A stretch of DNA of 64,000 bases from Chitinophagaceae bacterium (GCA_016721085.1 JADKJI010000002.1:62001-126000); one strand, 5' to 3'; shown: positions 17,409 through 27,162, counted from the first letter of the stretch. Made by a program: numbers and translations. Notes: generated from the sequence alone by a model not told the origin.

Positions 17409-17952
17409 ATTTTGTTGGGTGGTTCCATAGGTTCAATAGGGTTAAGAAGTTCCAGAGGGCGGCTTCGCCCCCGAAGGCAAATGGCCCACAACACCCACCC
17501 CAAACCACCACCCCACATTACCGGTGACCAAAATGTCGGCCCTTTGTTTTTCAATATTTTTTGATGAAAAAAACCCCGTTTCACGGATATTACCCCAAGC
17601 ACCAACAAACCCACATCTGAATTTTTTTGGTGAATAAACTCATGGAGGATGACATCTCCGGAGATAACCTCAATTGAGATATCAACCTTCGAGGAAGTCA
17701 TCCTGGAGGTTGACTTACTCGAAATAAGGCACCCCTGCGCACTCGGCGTCTCCGCGGAAGGAATTTGTGAGCAAGTTTTGTTATACTGTGTCATCCGTTT
17801 TAGGTCGGAGTCCTTCAAACAAAAGCTAACCACCACCTCAGAACCAGCAATTGAAAAACTTCCAGTCCTCCCACTTACTATTTTAACCTTTCGTACAAGT
17901 TTCTCCTTTTTACGGCGTCATATTAAGGTAGTTTCACGCTTAGAACATTTAT
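17409..17952. other. Intergenic region with repeat fragments
   Basis: No gene is supported here. At 17419-17460 lies a fragment of the R3 repeat (GTTCCATAGG, GTTCAATAGGG, GTTCCAGAGGG). At 17645-17720 there is a diverged palindromic cluster with AGGATGAC/GTCATCCT arms and an inner CTCAATTGAG palindrome, resembling a degraded R1 element. The last 100 bases before 17953 probably hold the promoter of the following barrel gene, but no clear TAnnTTTG was found. Confidence 0.5.
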
Positions 17953-20874
17953 ATGAGAAAAATCTATTTGATATTGAGCCTCTTGTTGTTAGGAGGTGTT
18001 ATCACTGCCTCGGCCCAGAAGAAAATTACCGGTACTATAAAAGGTAAACTGGTGGATTCAGTAAATAAGGAACCAATGGCTGGTGCCACGGTGACTGTAA
18101 TGAATCCCAAAGACTCTTCCGTTGTTTCTTTTAAGGTGGCAAATGCCAAAGGAGAATTCGAAATCGGTGATCTGGAAGCCGGATTGTATCGCTTACTCGT
18201 TAGTTTCCAAGGGTTTGACAACTATTCCAAGAACTTCATGATTTCAGCTGCCTTCCCTGAAGTGAACCTTAACAGCGTATACATGCTCCGTAAAGGAACG
18301 ACCCTGCAGGAAGTGGTAGTGGAAGGTCCCCCGATTCAAGTGAAGAAGGATACCGTGGAGTTCCGCGCCAGCGCCTTTAAAGTAAAACCCAATGCCAACG
18401 CAGAAGATATCCTCAAAAAACTGCCAGGTGTTCAAGTGGATAAAGACGGAAACGTAGTAGCCCAGGGCGAAAACGTTCAGAAAGTATATGTAGATGGTAA
18501 AGAGTTCTTCGGTACCGATCCAAAACTGGCTACCAAGAATATCACCGCTGATATGATCGAATCTATTCAGGTTTTTGATGATATGAGCGATCAGGCCAAA
18601 TTCACCAAGATTGATGATGGTAGTCGTTCAAAAACTATCAATATCAAACTGAAAAAGGATAAACGTAAGGGGTATTTCGGAAGAATAATGGGTGGTTATG
18701 GTACCGATGATCGTTACGAAACCAGCCTTAGCTTTAATAAATTCAATGGTGATAACCGTATTTCAATACTCGCCGGTTCTAATAATATCAATAAGCGCAC
18801 ATTCTCTTTTAATGATATCGTGAGTTCTATGGGTGGCTTCGGTTCCCGTGGTGGTGGTGGAATGGGTGGTGGTGCTGGTTTCGGCGGTGGCGGTGGTGGC
18901 GGCGGCGGCTTCAATGTAGGAAGCTTTGGTGGTAATGCCCAGGCGGGTATAAACAGAGCTACTAATGCAGGTTTGAACTACTCCAACAAGTTCAATGGAA
19001 AAGTGGATGTTCAGGGTAGTTATTTCTTCTCTCAAACCAATACCCGTAACGAAAGAAGCAGTCTTCGTCAAACTTTCTATACATCAGATTCTACAGCAGA
19101 ACAAAGTTCAGAGTCTCAATCTACCTCCATGAACCGCAACCATCGGTTCAACATACGTGTGCAGTATGAAATCGATTCAATGAACTCCATATTGCTGACA
19201 TCTAATTTCACAAAACAGAATTCTGAATCTCATAGTTATGATACCAGTTTCACCATGGCACATACAGGTGCTGGTGATTTCCTCGGAATTACCGGTTCTA
19301 CAAGGAACGATAATGTAAGAGATGGCTATGGTTTAAATAACAATATCTTGTTCCGCCATAAATTCGGAAAGATTGGTAGGACATTTACTTTAGGGTATAA
19401 TAACTCTATAAATAATAGCACAGGAAACGGACAGAACCTTTCTCCATTCACTTATTATAATTCTGATGGATCTATAAACTTCTTCCGTAATCAGGACCTG
19501 GTTTCTGAACAGGAAACAAAGAGTGCTAATAATGTAGTAAGTGCTTCTTATACCGAACCATTTGGTAAGAATAAGTTGCTTGAAGTAAACTATGCCTACA
19601 CAAACAGGAATAGTACTTCAGACAGAAAAGTGTATGATTACAATAGTTCAAATGGCAAATACGATCAATTAAATCTGGCCCAAACCAATTTCTTTGAGAA
19701 TGATTTCATAGCTAGTCGTGCGGGTATGAACTTCCGGGTTCAAACCAAGATGTATAACTGGCAAATTGGAGGCGCTATTGAGCAATCCTCTATTGAAAGT
19801 CGTAGTAAGAGAGCATTAGGACCTAAAGACACAACCTATAAAGCCACTTACACTAATTTCTTCCCACAGGCAAGCTTCCAGTATACATTCAAACAAGGCA
19901 AGAACCTTCGTTTCCGTTATAATGGTAGAACCAATCAGCCTAGTGTAACTCAATTACAAGACGTTCCGGATGTTTCCAATCCACTACAGATTGTAACAGG
20001 TAATCCAGCTTTGAAACAGGAATTTACGAATAATGCCAATTTGAGCTATAGCACTTTCAATATGGCTTCTTTCAAATATCTGAATGCTAACCTGAGTTTT
20101 AGCAATACCACCAATAAGATCGTAAATACGATTTCTATCAATGGTCCGGTACAAACTATTCGCCCGGAAAATCTGAATGGTGCATATAACGCATCTTCTT
20201 TCATTACACTTGGATTGCCATTAAGGAATATGAAAGGAAGCAATTTCAACTTCAATAACGTGATTCGTTATAAGAAGGATGTAAGTCTGGTTGATACCAA
20301 CCGATTTGCAGCAACCAATTTTGCAAAGAATATCACAAAGAATTTCTCTATTACCCAAACAGTCGGAATCAATTTTGATTTGAAACAAAAGGCAAACCTG
20401 GGTATCAATGCAAGCATAGCGTATAACGATGTGGCCTATACACTGCGTCCTAATCAGAATCAGAAGTATTACACACAGACCTATTCAGCTGATATAAGCT
20501 ACATGGGATTGAAGAACTGGGTATTCGCTACTGACTTTGATTATTATATCAATACCGGTCGTGGAGCAGGTTTCAACCAAACCATTCCAATGTGGAATGC
20601 AAGCATCGCTCATCAGTTATTCAAGAAGAAGAATGGAGAATTGAAAGTGTCTGTTAATGACTTGCTGAATCAGAATCAGGCGATTGCCCGTAACGTTGGT
20701 GATAACTATATCGAAGATACCCGTCAACTGGTTATCAAAAGATATTTCCTTCTCACCTTCACATACAATCTGAGCAAAGGTCAACGTCAACAAACCGGTA
20801 TGCCGAATATGGGACCTGGTATGGAAAGGCAGATGCAGAGAACGATGAGGGCTGTTGGTCCGGGTGGACAGTAA
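17953..20874 (+). CDS. Outer-membrane beta-barrel protein with carboxypeptidase-like regulatory domain (TonB-receptor-like)
   Basis: The 973-residue protein has a signal peptide ending ITASAQ. A carboxypeptidase regulatory-like beta-sandwich lies at about 28-110 (GKLVDSVNKEPMAGATVTV), followed by a plug-like domain at about 115-230 (LKKLPGVQVDKDGNVVAQGE, VYVDGKEFFGTDPKLATKN). Beyond that is a large beta-barrel of the outer-membrane barrel family common in Bacteroidota, with alternating aromatic strands. A loop at about 294-325 is extremely glycine rich. The protein ends with a Met/Gly/Gln-rich tail. It is a paralogue of the gene at 22212-25034. The substrate is unknown; there is no SusD partner. 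Confidence 0.88.
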   Translation: MRKIYLILSLLLLGGVITASAQKKITGTIKGKLVDSVNKEPMAGATVTVMNPKDSSVVSFKVANAKGEFEIGDLEAGLYRLLVSFQGFDNYSKNFMISAAFPEVNLNSVYMLRKGTTLQEVVVEGPPIQVKKDTVEFRASAFKVKPNANAEDILKKLPGVQVDKDGNVVAQGENVQKVYVDGKEFFGTDPKLATKNITADMIESIQVFDDMSDQAKFTKIDDGSRSKTINIKLKKDKRKGYFGRIMGGYGTDDRYETSLSFNKFNGDNRISILAGSNNINKRTFSFNDIVSSMGGFGSRGGGGMGGGAGFGGGGGGGGGFNVGSFGGNAQAGINRATNAGLNYSNKFNGKVDVQGSYFFSQTNTRNERSSLRQTFYTSDSTAEQSSESQSTSMNRNHRFNIRVQYEIDSMNSILLTSNFTKQNSESHSYDTSFTMAHTGAGDFLGITGSTRNDNVRDGYGLNNNILFRHKFGKIGRTFTLGYNNSINNSTGNGQNLSPFTYYNSDGSINFFRNQDLVSEQETKSANNVVSASYTEPFGKNKLLEVNYAYTNRNSTSDRKVYDYNSSNGKYDQLNLAQTNFFENDFIASRAGMNFRVQTKMYNWQIGGAIEQSSIESRSKRALGPKDTTYKATYTNFFPQASFQYTFKQGKNLRFRYNGRTNQPSVTQLQDVPDVSNPLQIVTGNPALKQEFTNNANLSYSTFNMASFKYLNANLSFSNTTNKIVNTISINGPVQTIRPENLNGAYNASSFITLGLPLRNMKGSNFNFNNVIRYKKDVSLVDTNRFAATNFAKNITKNFSITQTVGINFDLKQKANLGINASIAYNDVAYTLRPNQNQKYYTQTYSADISYMGLKNWVFATDFDYYINTGRGAGFNQTIPMWNASIAHQLFKKKNGELKVSVNDLLNQNQAIARNVGDNYIEDTRQLVIKRYFLLTFTYNLSKGQRQQTGMPNMGPGMERQMQRTMRAVGPGGQ

Positions 20875-20936
20875 TTCGCATCCTCGGGTGATTGGACCGG
20901 CTTGTGCTATAAACTCAAGCAATACAAATACATTTT

Positions 20937-20993
20937 ACCGCAGAGACGCGGAGGCGCAGGGAATACATCCCTGCGCCTCCGCGTCTCTGCGGT
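20937..20993. repeat. R2 hairpin repeat, copy 1 (perfect 26-bp stem)
   Basis: The arms at 20937-20962 (ACCGCAGAGACGCGGAGG onward) and 20968-20993 are exact reverse complements over 26 bases with a 5-base loop. It lies 62 bases after the barrel gene. Relatives are at 25086, 37587, 55976 and 62402. A short second hairpin, GGTCGCTGCGCGACC, follows near 21025. Confidence 0.9.
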
Positions 20994-21118
20994 TACTGTA
21001 TTTTTCACGTATAGACGCAGAAGGTCGCTGCGCGACCAATACAGGACCTTGATGTGAAAGGATATTGGGATACACAGGATAGCTAGAATTGTTAATTACG
21101 GTTTATAATACCTATAAA

Positions 21119-21158
21119 AGAGAAAGCCGATAGTTTAATACTATCGGCTTTCTCTTTA
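21119..21158. terminator. Strong hairpin, probable terminator
   Basis: The arms AGAGAAAGCCGATAGT (21119-21134) and ACTATCGGCTTTCTCT (21140-21155) pair perfectly over 16 bases with a TTAAT loop. On the plus strand it is followed by TTATAA, a weak T tract. It is 245 bases after the upstream barrel gene and could act for either strand. Confidence 0.55.
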
Positions 21159-21229
21159 TAACTAATGAACTGAAAATATAATAAAAATGATTGACCTAGC
21201 CACTCCGACGCGGCGGAGAGTCGGGGGCC

Positions 21230-21397
21230 TTAATGCATCTTCCTCCTGTTAATACTCGTTTGGCTAATCGGAGATTCTCCGAGCATAACTACAGCCATAA
21301 TAGTCTTAAAAAAGCGAACTAAATTGGAAGAAGGGCGATAAAGGTCCTTAGATATTTTAGTGCGGTGGGTATCGAAATACATGGCATTCTTTTGCAT
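21230..21397 (-). CDS. Possible 55-residue small protein
   Basis: An ATG at 21397 on the minus strand opens a 55-codon frame ending in TAA at 21230. The product starts MQKNAMYFDTHRTKISKDLY, has a short hydrophobic patch FFKTIMAVVMLG, and ends NRRKMH. It is not recognised. It fills part of an otherwise empty 660-base gap, is followed by a GC-rich hairpin-like stretch (21201-21228), and has AT-rich sequence upstream. Its codons look unremarkable. It may be chance. Confidence 0.3.
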   Translation of the reverse strand: MQKNAMYFDTHRTKISKDLYRPSSNLVRFFKTIMAVVMLGESPISQTSINRRKMH

Positions 21398-21536
21398 AGA
21401 TATTGGTTTTAAAGAGATTAAGGTTTATGAATAATAACAACGAACGACTAAGTATTTTATTGTAGTTAAACCTACAAAGTATTTTTCCTATTGCATACCG
21501 GGGTTAAATTTTATAGTTTTATTAAAATCCCTTCAT

Positions 21537-22106
21537 ATGAAAAGCACTTTCGTCTTTTTACTATGCCTCGCGGTATGGTCGGCTAACGGCCAGGGAGTTT
21601 TTAGTAACTACACCAACTCGGCACTGCAGCGGGTGATTGAAGATTATCCCAATAAGTTCCAAAATATAAAGGGAGAAAAGATTGGTGCGAAGGGTACCTA
21701 TTCAGAATATAAGACTACCATTGAAATACCCGGCGCCGCTCCTGGTATTATCAGTTTACAGGGATTACCAGAGAAGGAACAGTATAGCTGGAAAACAGCA
21801 TTGTATTCTTCAGATGATTTCAACCAATCAAAAGAAAAGTTCCGGGAATTATTCAATCATATAAAGAATACCATTGTTAAAATAAACGGCCTTCCCCCCT
21901 TCATCCTTAGTGGTAATTATGAAATGCCAGTTGCTGAAAGGAAATCAAATACGGTGGCTTTCCAGTTGCTTCCTTCCAATGGACAGTGGCAGCAATTAAA
22001 AGTTGAACTCGTATTACAGCAGCAGGGGCAGGAATGGAAAATTCTCTTGAAAGTGTTTGATAAGGATGCAGTTGACAACTCCTCTCTGGCTAATATGGGC
22101 AGATAG
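21537..22106 (+). CDS. Secreted hypothetical protein
   Basis: The 189-residue protein has a signal peptide (STFVFLLCLAVWSANGQG) and no recognised domain. The mature part shows the pattern ALQRVIEDYPNKFQNIKGE, then KTTIEIPGAAPGIISLQG and later QQLKVELVLQQQGQEWKILL. It probably forms a small alpha/beta fold in the periplasm. It lies between two paralogous outer-membrane barrels in the same direction, 105 bases before the second, so a shared envelope role is possible but not shown. Confidence 0.6.
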   Translation: MKSTFVFLLCLAVWSANGQGVFSNYTNSALQRVIEDYPNKFQNIKGEKIGAKGTYSEYKTTIEIPGAAPGIISLQGLPEKEQYSWKTALYSSDDFNQSKEKFRELFNHIKNTIVKINGLPPFILSGNYEMPVAERKSNTVAFQLLPSNGQWQQLKVELVLQQQGQEWKILLKVFDKDAVDNSSLANMGR

Positions 22107-22211
22107 GCCCAAAGCATTAACCTTTATTAACATTAAACATAGCCTGCTTAACCTGTTTTCAAATAGGTAATGGATATTTTCGTGCTTCATAACGCAAGAA
22201 AAATCCATGGC

Positions 22212-25034
22212 ATGAAGCAAATTTTCCTCTTTTCCCTCCTGATTATAGTTTCCCTTAGTGTAGCCGCCCAAAAAAATGGAGTGGTGAAAGGACAGCTCAT
22301 GGATACAATAGCTCATCAGCCGGTAGCTGGTGCTACTATCACGCTAATGAAGCGTCAGGATTCTTCCCTCGTATCATTTTCCATGACCGATAACCAGGGG
22401 CGTTTTGAGTTAAGAGGGCTTCCGACAGGAGATTTCAGGCTGCTGATAACACATATCAATTATCACAATAGCGTCCGCTTTTTCTCCATCACCGAAAACA
22501 AGAAAGAAGTGGATCTGGCTTCTATCACAGTTTACGATAAAGCCAAGGTACTGGAGGAAGTGGTGGTTACTGCAGAGGCACCACCAGTAACGATGATTGC
22601 TGATACTATACAATATAATGCAGGCTCCTTTAAGACGCCCCCTAATGCGTCTGTAGAAGACCTATTAAAGAAACTTCCTGGTGTAAAAGTGGAGAAAGAC
22701 GGTACTGTGAAAGCACAAGGAGAGAAAGTAGGTAAGGTATTGGTTGATGGGAAAGAGTTCTTTGGAAATGACCCTAAAATTGCTACCAGAAACCTACCGG
22801 CCGATGCCGTTGATAAGGTACAGGTCTATGATAAGCAAAGTGAACAGGCACAACTTACAGGTTTTGATGATGGGAATAGCGAGAAGACCATCAACCTGAA
22901 ACTGAAAAAGGATAAGAAAAAGGGCATCTTCGGAAAGGTAATGGCAGGAGCGGGTACCAACGACCGTTACGAAGGAAGGTTTAACCTGAATTCATTTAAA
23001 GGCGCCCGCCAGTTATCAGTAATAGGAATGGGTAATAATAATAATGCTGAAGGGTTCTCCTTTTTTGATATGCTGAATTTTACCGGAGAAATGAATCGCT
23101 TGATGCAAGGAGGAAGTGGCGGTAATGTGAATATTTCTATTAATAGCGATGAAGCCGGCGGAATGGGCGGTATTGGTGGTAATTCAAATGGTATCAATAC
23201 AAACAGGGCAGGGGGTATCAACTACAATAATATTATTGGAAAGAAGACTGATTTCCAGAGTAACTATTTCTATAGCTGGTTGAACCCGGAAAGGGAGACG
23301 CATACTTCACGGAATTATTTCCTGCCCGATTCTTCTTACTTCTATAATCAGAATCAGTTTACCGATAATATAACATCCAGTCACAGACTTAATCTTAATG
23401 CAGATATTATAATCGACTCCTTTAATTCAATCCGAATTTCTCCTTCATTTGGTTATCAGGAAGCTAAGAATAGTTCCTATTCTGATTATGAAAATCTATC
23501 AGATATCGGACAAAGAAGTGTTGATGGCTTTAGTCGTAATCTAACTAATTCAAAGGGGTTTAATTTCAGGAATGATTTCTTATATAGAAAGAAATTTCGT
23601 CGTCGTGGAAGGACTTTCTCTCTGAGCTTACAGAATACCTTTAATAATAGTGATGGTGAAGGCACACTTTCTTCAGTAAACAAGTATTATAATCATATCT
23701 CTAATGTTTTGCTTCGCACCGATTCTATAGACCAGCGATTTACGAATGAAGGGAATCTACAGGGATATACTGCAAGAGCTGCCTATACAGAACCGATCTT
23801 CAAGAAATCATTGATGGAATTCAGCATTTCGAAAAGTAATACTGTAAGTAAAGCTTCAAAAGAAACATTTGACCTTGACAGAAATAGCGGCAAATACGAT
23901 AAACCCAATGCCTTTCTCACCAGTGATTTTAATAATAAGTACGATTATACCCAGGTGGGATGGCGTTTCCGTACCCAGAAGAAGAAATACAATTATGCAT
24001 TCGGAGCCAACTGGCAGGAAGCCAATCTGAAAGGCACCATCATAGCAGGCACAAAGGATTCTGTTATTCAGAAATCGTTCCATAACATATTACCTACGGC
24101 AAGGTTCCAGTATAATTTCACTCGTTATCGTAATCTGGTGCTGAATTATTCCACTAATACTAATGCGCCATCTGCTTCTCAATTACAACCTGTACCGGAT
24201 AATAGTAACCCATTGAATATAAGAATCGGTAATCCCGACCTGAAACAGGAATTCACACAGGCAATGCGTGTTCAGTTTTCAAGTATCAACCCGTTCCGTA
24301 ATAAGAACCTATTCTTATTCCTGAATTTACTTCGCACCGATAACAAGATTGTAAATGCCGATCAGTTTGTTGGACAAGTAAAAACAACCCGTCCTGTGAA
24401 TGTGGATGGCATATATAACCTGAATGGGGATATAAGTATTGGGTTTCCGTTCAGGGCTATAAATGGAACTATCAATATTAGCAGTAATGCCGGTTATTTT
24501 ATCAATAAGCAGTTTGTTAATTCGGTGATGAATACCAGTAATACATTCAGTGCTGGTCCCGATGTAAGGTTAGATATGGGTATAGGTGACAAGGTTAGTC
24601 TTAGTGTTAGTGCCGGAGTAAATTATAATAAGACGAACTATAGTTTATCTTCTGCTCGTGATGCGAAATATCTGTCGCAGCGTTATGAAAGCAATATCGA
24701 CTGGCAATTACCCAAGAACTTTTTCTTCTCTACCGATTTCACATATACGGTCAATAACCAATTGGCAGATGGTTTCAATGCCAAAGTGCCATTCTGGAAT
24801 GCGAGTATCAGCAAGCAATTCCTGAAATTCAACAGAGGTGAGTTGAAGATAAAGGCTTACGATTTGCTAGATAAGAATCTCGGTATTTCAAGAACCAGTA
24901 ATCAGAACTACGTAGAGGATGTACGTCAGCGTAACCTGCGTCGGTTTTTCCTGTTGAGTTTTACGTATAGTTTGAATAAGACTGGGGGAGGAGCTGGGGC
25001 TGTGCAGGGGGTGAGGATGATAGCGAGGAGGTAA
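22212..25034 (+). CDS. Outer-membrane beta-barrel protein with carboxypeptidase-like regulatory domain, paralogue 2
   Basis: The protein has 940 residues from the chosen ATG at 22212, where a normal signal peptide begins (MKQIFLFSLLIIVSLSVAAQ); the open frame reaches back to 22170. The order of domains matches the gene at 17953: regulatory beta-sandwich (GQLMDTIAHQPVAGATITL), plug-like domain (LLKKLPGVKVEKDGTVKAQG, VLVDGKEFFGNDPKIATRN) and barrel. The glycine-rich loop here is milder (EAGGMGGIGGNSNGINTNRA). The barrel ends in LRRFFLLSFTYSLN, the aromatic strand expected for barrel assembly. The substrate is unknown. The two barrels look like products of duplication. Confidence 0.88.
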   Translation: MKQIFLFSLLIIVSLSVAAQKNGVVKGQLMDTIAHQPVAGATITLMKRQDSSLVSFSMTDNQGRFELRGLPTGDFRLLITHINYHNSVRFFSITENKKEVDLASITVYDKAKVLEEVVVTAEAPPVTMIADTIQYNAGSFKTPPNASVEDLLKKLPGVKVEKDGTVKAQGEKVGKVLVDGKEFFGNDPKIATRNLPADAVDKVQVYDKQSEQAQLTGFDDGNSEKTINLKLKKDKKKGIFGKVMAGAGTNDRYEGRFNLNSFKGARQLSVIGMGNNNNAEGFSFFDMLNFTGEMNRLMQGGSGGNVNISINSDEAGGMGGIGGNSNGINTNRAGGINYNNIIGKKTDFQSNYFYSWLNPERETHTSRNYFLPDSSYFYNQNQFTDNITSSHRLNLNADIIIDSFNSIRISPSFGYQEAKNSSYSDYENLSDIGQRSVDGFSRNLTNSKGFNFRNDFLYRKKFRRRGRTFSLSLQNTFNNSDGEGTLSSVNKYYNHISNVLLRTDSIDQRFTNEGNLQGYTARAAYTEPIFKKSLMEFSISKSNTVSKASKETFDLDRNSGKYDKPNAFLTSDFNNKYDYTQVGWRFRTQKKKYNYAFGANWQEANLKGTIIAGTKDSVIQKSFHNILPTARFQYNFTRYRNLVLNYSTNTNAPSASQLQPVPDNSNPLNIRIGNPDLKQEFTQAMRVQFSSINPFRNKNLFLFLNLLRTDNKIVNADQFVGQVKTTRPVNVDGIYNLNGDISIGFPFRAINGTINISSNAGYFINKQFVNSVMNTSNTFSAGPDVRLDMGIGDKVSLSVSAGVNYNKTNYSLSSARDAKYLSQRYESNIDWQLPKNFFFSTDFTYTVNNQLADGFNAKVPFWNASISKQFLKFNRGELKIKAYDLLDKNLGISRTSNQNYVEDVRQRNLRRFFLLSFTYSLNKTGGGAGAVQGVRMIARR

Positions 25035-25085
25035 TTTGAAAATTTGATGATTTGAGAATTTGGGAATGAACAGCCAATACAGTTT

Positions 25086-25137
25086 ACTGCGGAGGCGCAG
25101 GGAGGAATTCCTCTGCGTCTCCGCGTCTCTGCGGTTA
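25086..25137. repeat. R2 hairpin repeat, copy 2 (shortened left arm)
   Basis: The right arm CTGCGTCTCCGCGTCTCTGC is complete, but the left arm has lost about eight bases relative to copy 1 (ACTGCGGAGGCGCAGGGAGG). It lies 51 bases after the second barrel gene. An R4 fragment (AATTTGAAAATTTGATG) lies between the gene and the hairpin at 25033-25068. Confidence 0.8.
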
Positions 25138-25225
25138 TAAAATAATAATTAATATAACTATTGATTTGATAACAACTTTCAACATATAACTTTTCCGTAA
25201 ATTAGACCAACCATCAACCTATCCA

Positions 25226-25936
25226 ATGATCGATTTCCTTCAAAATCTGCAAACGGAAGAGCATAACTTCCAGGAAGCTTTTGTTTCTAAAAGGCACGCG
25301 AAAGTAAAAACCGGGCAAATCCCAACTTCAAAAGACATCACCGGTATAGAAGTGCGATTATCTGATGTAGTTATCATCGATAATAAAACACCAAAAGTGT
25401 TTCCCTTTCCCGGACTGGCAAAAGTGTATTTCATCAATATGATATTGTCTGATGTAGGCACTACTCCAATCACCATTGACCTCAACGGTTTTGAGAAAGT
25501 GGATGATAATTATAAGTTGTCGCTCGACAGAACCTTATTCTCCTGGAAGCAGAAGGCGAATAGCACTGCCGAAGGACCTTCACAGATTCATGTATTCTCT
25601 TCCCTTATAAAAAGCAAACAATCGCTCAGAGATGTGGCCAAGATAATGGCAGATGTAAAGGCCGATAAGAAATTCCAGGGACTAGCCGATGAATTGGCTA
25701 CCCTTCTAAAAAAGGCAGGTACTGTAACCAATATCAGTAGTCTGGTTTTTGAACTGGCAGGAATTGTAGGTGGGTTTCTGGGCAAGGTAGAAGACAAACC
25801 ATTGCTTACCTGGGTGCAGAGCTTTACCGACCTTAATGGTGACTTTGATGTTCTGGGTAAAACAGCGAAAAGCGCTGAGAATAAGTTTGCCTCGATGAAA
25901 CTTTCTATCACTATTCGTGATAAAGGCAAAAACTGA
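25226..25936 (+). CDS. Hypothetical protein convergent with SGNH hydrolase
   Basis: The 236-residue protein has no signal peptide and is not recognised. The first 120 residues look beta-rich (GIEVRLSDVVIIDNKTPKVF, GLAKVYFINMILSDVGTTP). Residues 130-190 are helical with a glycine-containing hydrophobic segment (LVFELAGIVGGFLG), and the end is again beta-like. The fold may be C2- or Ig-like, but no signature supports that. It converges on the SGNH hydrolase gene with 38 bases between. Confidence 0.55.
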   Translation: MIDFLQNLQTEEHNFQEAFVSKRHAKVKTGQIPTSKDITGIEVRLSDVVIIDNKTPKVFPFPGLAKVYFINMILSDVGTTPITIDLNGFEKVDDNYKLSLDRTLFSWKQKANSTAEGPSQIHVFSSLIKSKQSLRDVAKIMADVKADKKFQGLADELATLLKKAGTVTNISSLVFELAGIVGGFLGKVEDKPLLTWVQSFTDLNGDFDVLGKTAKSAENKFASMKLSITIRDKGKN

Positions 25937-25974
25937 TTCCCAACGCTTCCCTTATATAACAGGGGTTTGGTTCC

Positions 25975-27162
25975 TTATATAGCTCCCATGGAAGCAAAAG
26001 CTACCAGACGCAGGTCGGCTGCTTTTACTACTTTTTCATTTTTCTTTTGTTTCCTGAAAATCACTTCTTCATATGCTTGAGCAATGATGCGATAGCCTTT
26101 TGATTTGAGATGAATCTCATCGAACCAATCATCTGGACGTTCTGCTACATTACGGCAATCGATATGGAATACATTTGGGAAACGATAGCTGCCATCAGCA
26201 TCTTTGAATTCAGCGAGCTCAATGAACATCTCATTCACTTTATCAATGAAATAGCGCATTGCTGCCTGCTGTGTAGCTTCATCAGATACTCCTTTCAATA
26301 AGAGAGGTTCGCTTAACCAGTTTCCAGTATTAGAGAGTAGATTAATTACTGCTTGAATAGGATTTGACCAGCTCTGTACTTTTTTGGGATTAGGCAATGC
26401 ATAGTCATAACCCTGAGTTATCACCAGCATATCTTCGAACTTGTGTGAAGCTTTCAATCCTTCGAACAAAACCCAATATTGAGTTTTCAACGTCCAGATA
26501 AATGCATGGAAACGGTCGTTGATCAGTTTCTCGATATGCAATTCTGTATCATGATTGATATGCATTTCAGGTTTATTCAGCATATAAGAGAGGCGAAGAC
26601 TTCCGCAGAAATCATTTCCTCCTGCACTGATAAGGAATACATCGGGTTCAATAAGCGACAATTGTTCGATGTATTTACCTTCATATATCATATTCGCCAT
26701 CCAGTCGCCGGCAGATGCCATTGAGTATAGGTTGATTGCTTTATTTTCCTGTAACCAATCGTTGATATCTTTTACATATAGGGGATAACAGAACCATGAA
26801 TCACCTTCAGCCACAACAGTTTTTGAATTCAGGTTAAAGCGTTGGTCGGCTTTTATGCGGTGATAGAATTTGTTGTACCTCTTTTTTTGTTTACGACGAT
26901 TGAACCATGCAAGCGATCCATGATTGCCATCCGATTCTTTATGAAGGGAGGCTTCATTCATGTCGTAGATGCGGCGGATATTATCGCGGAGGTCTTCAAA
27001 TGTGATAGCTTCGTCTCCTTTTTTGCCTACCAGTTCCATGAAATGTTCTTGTGTGAATTCGGTAGGATTTTTGACCATCAGGTCTAGCAGATCTTTCTTG
27101 TTCATACCAGTTGAGAGGTTGTTGAAAGAATATATTGATTTGGCAGTTTGGGAATTTTCCAT
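25975..27162 (-). CDS. SGNH/GDSL-type hydrolase
   Basis: The product has 395 residues from the ATG at 27162. The hydrolase blocks are visible: block I VVAEGDSWFCYPLYV with Ser in GDS, a glycine in the second block, block III LISAGGNDFCGS, and block V FDEIHLKSKGYRIIAQ with the Asp and His of the triad. The N-terminal 100 residues are helical and basic (FNRRKQKKRYNKFYHRIK) and there is no signal peptide, so it appears cytoplasmic. Family members hydrolyse esters; the substrate cannot be named. An ATG at 27186 would add eight residues. Confidence 0.8.
   Translation of the reverse strand: MENSQTAKSIYSFNNLSTGMNKKDLLDLMVKNPTEFTQEHFMELVGKKGDEAITFEDLRDNIRRIYDMNEASLHKESDGNHGSLAWFNRRKQKKRYNKFYHRIKADQRFNLNSKTVVAEGDSWFCYPLYVKDINDWLQENKAINLYSMASAGDWMANMIYEGKYIEQLSLIEPDVFLISAGGNDFCGSLRLSYMLNKPEMHINHDTELHIEKLINDRFHAFIWTLKTQYWVLFEGLKASHKFEDMLVITQGYDYALPNPKKVQSWSNPIQAVINLLSNTGNWLSEPLLLKGVSDEATQQAAMRYFIDKVNEMFIELAEFKDADGSYRFPNVFHIDCRNVAERPDDWFDEIHLKSKGYRIIAQAYEEVIFRKQKKNEKVVKAADLRLVAFASMGAI

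Noticed and set aside
17405..18047. Overlapping frames of 130-140 codons around 17.4-18.0 kb on both strands
   Set aside because: They run through repeat fragments and the start of the barrel gene, and their products have no protein-like pattern.
18714..19071. Proline-rich and threonine-rich minus-strand frames
   Set aside because: They are the antisense of the glycine-rich loop of the barrel gene.
20937..20993. R2 repeats as a CRISPR array
   Set aside because: Copies are single, thousands of bases apart, and are hairpins without spacers; no cas genes are present.
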